Below, one piece after another: positions 4,692 to 6,260 of a stretch of DNA of 6,260 nucleotides. The stretch is from Candidatus Sulfotelmatobacter sp. (GTDB lineage: Bacteria; Acidobacteriota; Terriglobia; Terriglobales; SbA1): contig JASLEQ010000573.1 of assembly GCA_030151135.1 (NCBI GenBank), positions 1-6,260 on the forward strand, in the 5' to 3' direction. A model generated the notes under the pieces. The model did not search any database. It saw only the letters and a program-made list of their open reading frames with translations, and was not told the DNA's origin. Numbering within the stretch: the stretch's first letter is position 1; every line of letters starts with the position of its first letter. The position numbers and the translations under genes were made by a program.

Positions 4692-6260
4692 CTAGGCTTC
4701 GTCTCGAACGGAGTGGATCTGCTCAGGCGAATCCTGCATGACATAGTCGCCAGTGGAGCTCTCGATTCCATACTGGTAAGGATCGTGATAAACGACCGGC
4801 AGCTTTCCGCCGAAGTTATCAAACGGCGGTGGCGATGACGGTGTACTCCATTCAAGCGACGTGGCTTCCCACGGATTCAACGGTGCTGGCGCGCCCTTGA
4901 AGCGGCTATAGAACAAGTTGAATACGAAGATCAGCTGCGCTGCGCCAGTGACTAACGCAGCGATCGTGATGAAGCGATGCAAGGGGATCAGAGGCTGCAT
5001 GTAATCGGCGACAAACGCCTGATAGCGCCGAACGTTTCCGGCCAATCCAAGATAGTGAAAAGGCATGAAGATGCAATACGTGCCGACGAACGAGAGCCAG
5101 AAGTGAATCTTGCCCAGAGTTTCGTTCATCATGCGTCCGTACATCTTGGGGAACCAGAAGTAGGTTCCGGCGAAGATGCCGAACATTGCGGCGACACCCA
5201 TCACCATGTGGAAGTGGCCCACGACGAAGTAGGTAGCGTGAACCATGATGTCGATGGAAGGCTGTGCGAGGAAGAATCCGCTCACCCCGCCAGCGATGAA
5301 CATGGAGATGAATCCCAGCGAGAATAGCGACGCGCTATTGATTCGCAGCTTGGAGCCGTACAAACTTCCCAGCCAGATCAGCACGACGATGGTCGAAGGA
5401 ATAGTGATGATCAGTGTGGGGAAGGAGAAGACGATCGATGAAACCGGATTCATCCCGCTGACGAACATGTGGTGTCCGTACACCATGTAGCTCAAGACAG
5501 CGAGCGCGCCGAAAGAATAGATGAGCACGCGGTGGCTCAACATTGGGCGCCGCATGTTCGCGACGAGAACGTGGGAGACGATGCCCATGCCGGGGACGAT
5601 CGCGATGTAGACCTCGGGGTGTCCGAAGAACCAGAACAGATGCTGCCAAAGCAAGGTTGATCCACCCGCATGAGGCTGCAGTTGATCATTGATCACCAAG
5701 TTCGATGGAACGAAGAAACTGGTTCCGGCGACGTGGTCGAGGATCAGCAGAATGCAGGCAGGCATCAAGACGGCAAATGCGGTCAAGCCCATGATTGAGG
5801 TAATGAACCAACCCCAGGTGCTGACCGGGAGACGCCACATGCTCAGACCCTTGGTGCGCATGTCAAGCGTTGTGGTGATGAAATTCAGCGAACCAAGCAG
5901 TTGGCCGATGCAGAATATAGCAATTGACGTTGCCCAGAGAACTACGCCGGTGCCTTCCCCGGGACCGCCGACTGAACCGACAGCGCTGAGAGGCGCGTAC
6001 TGCGTCCAACCACCGAGGGTTGGGCCGTCGCCGACGAAGAAGGAAGCCATCAGCACGATGAAGGCAGTCAGGGTCACCCAGAACGACATCATGTTGAAGC
6101 GAGGGAATGGCATATCCTCCGCACCGACCTGTATCGGTAGGAAGTAATTTCCGAACGCGGCGAAAGGCGCGGTCGTGAGCACGAAGAAGACCATGATGGT
6201 CGCATGCATGGTCATCAACTGGAGGTAGTATTCCGGCGTCATGACATCGCCGGGAGCCCC
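4692..6260 (-). CDS. coxA: Cytochrome c oxidase subunit I, aa3/caa3 type (5' end outside window)
   Basis: The catalytic subunit, which reduces O2 at a heme a3-CuB centre and pumps protons. The frame is open to the right edge; the Met at 6242 (residue 1 here) is internal, since the normal first helix is missing before it. Eleven helices are visible. The heme a ligand H13 is in TMHATIM, and GAEDMPFPRFN (40-50) carries the D-channel D43 and N50. GHPEVY (207-212) has CuB ligand H208, the helix-VI Glu E210 and Y212, which is cross-linked to the His in studied enzymes. Further CuB ligands are H257-H258, and K298 is the K-channel Lys. H343 and H345 in GHFHM ligate hemes a3 and a, and R405-R406 are the propionate arginines. 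The Glu in GHPEVY indicates an A1-type oxidase. Two departures stand out: A336 replaces the Asp of the usual HDTYY, a Mg/Mn ligand, and YGSK replaces TG(I/V)K. The C-terminus has the usual NPWEATSLEW and PPPFDNF. All catalytic metal ligands are present. Confidence 0.96.
   Translation of the reverse strand, partial: GAPGDVMTPEYYLQLMTMHATIMVFFVLTTAPFAAFGNYFLPIQVGAEDMPFPRFNMMSFWVTLTAFIVLMASFFVGDGPTLGGWTQYAPLSAVGSVGGPGEGTGVVLWATSIAIFCIGQLLGSLNFITTTLDMRTKGLSMWRLPVSTWGWFITSIMGLTAFAVLMPACILLILDHVAGTSFFVPSNLVINDQLQPHAGGSTLLWQHLFWFFGHPEVYIAIVPGMGIVSHVLVANMRRPMLSHRVLIYSFGALAVLSYMVYGHHMFVSGMNPVSSIVFSFPTLIITIPSTIVVLIWLGSLYGSKLRINSASLFSLGFISMFIAGGVSGFFLAQPSIDIMVHATYFVVGHFHMVMGVAAMFGIFAGTYFWFPKMYGRMMNETLGKIHFWLSFVGTYCIFMPFHYLGLAGNVRRYQAFVADYMQPLIPLHRFITIAALVTGAAQLIFVFNLFYSRFKGAPAPLNPWEATSLEWSTPSSPPPFDNFGGKLPVVYHDPYQYGIESSTGDYVMQDSPEQIHSVRDEA

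Noticed and set aside
4664..4855. Upstream in-frame extension of the first subunit III gene (64 extra residues from ATG 4855)
   Set aside because: It would lie mostly within the subunit I gene, has a basic sequence unlike subunit III, and a strong AAGGGGAG site marks ATG 4663 instead.
6240..6242. ATG at 6242 as the true start of subunit I
   Set aside because: The frame stays open to the window edge, and the normal N-terminal part with the first helix of subunit I is missing before it.

Overview
The window looks like a piece of a bacterial chromosome from an aerobic, Gram-negative-type organism. Gene content and style suggest Acidobacteriota: a compact aa3/caa3-type oxidase operon with two consecutive subunit III genes, a COX10-like heme O synthase, exported proteins whose signal peptides end in A-Q, and moderate GC. 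The lineage is inferred from the look of the proteins, not from a search.

Layout. Positions 1-219 (minus strand) hold the N-terminal 73 codons of an exported or lipidated protein of the carboxypeptidase-regulatory-like/cupredoxin-like kind; it runs off the left edge. Positions 220-558 are a divergent intergenic region with a perfect CRP-type palindrome (TGTGA-N6-TCACA) at 366-381 and several short inverted repeats. Positions 559-1770 (plus strand) encode a secreted alpha/beta-hydrolase of the secretory-lipase type in which the expected nucleophile Ser and catalytic His are both replaced, so it is probably a pseudoenzyme. It converges on the oxidase operon with only 10 bases between the two stop codons.

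Positions 1781-6260 (minus strand, so read from the right edge leftwards) form one tightly packed operon: cytochrome c oxidase subunit I (5' end outside the window), two different subunit III genes, subunit IV, a 96-residue membrane protein of unknown function with a CxxC motif, and ctaB (heme O synthase). Gaps are 28, 19 and 14 bases, then a 4-base GTGA overlap and a 23-base overlap, so co-transcription and partial translational coupling are likely. The operon promoter and probably the subunit II gene lie beyond position 6260.

How the genes work together. CtaB makes heme O, the precursor of heme A, which subunit I binds at its low-spin and O2-reducing sites. Subunits III and IV pack around subunit I in the membrane. 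The small CxxC protein, placed between subunit IV and CtaB, is a candidate accessory or assembly factor, though this rests on position alone. The hydrolase-like protein and the left-edge protein share a control region and are not obviously linked to respiration.

No mobile element, CRISPR array, tRNA or rRNA was seen. The points most worth a second look are the hydrolase with a dismantled triad, the unassigned CxxC protein, the CRP-type operator, and the loss in subunit I of the Asp that normally helps bind Mg/Mn.
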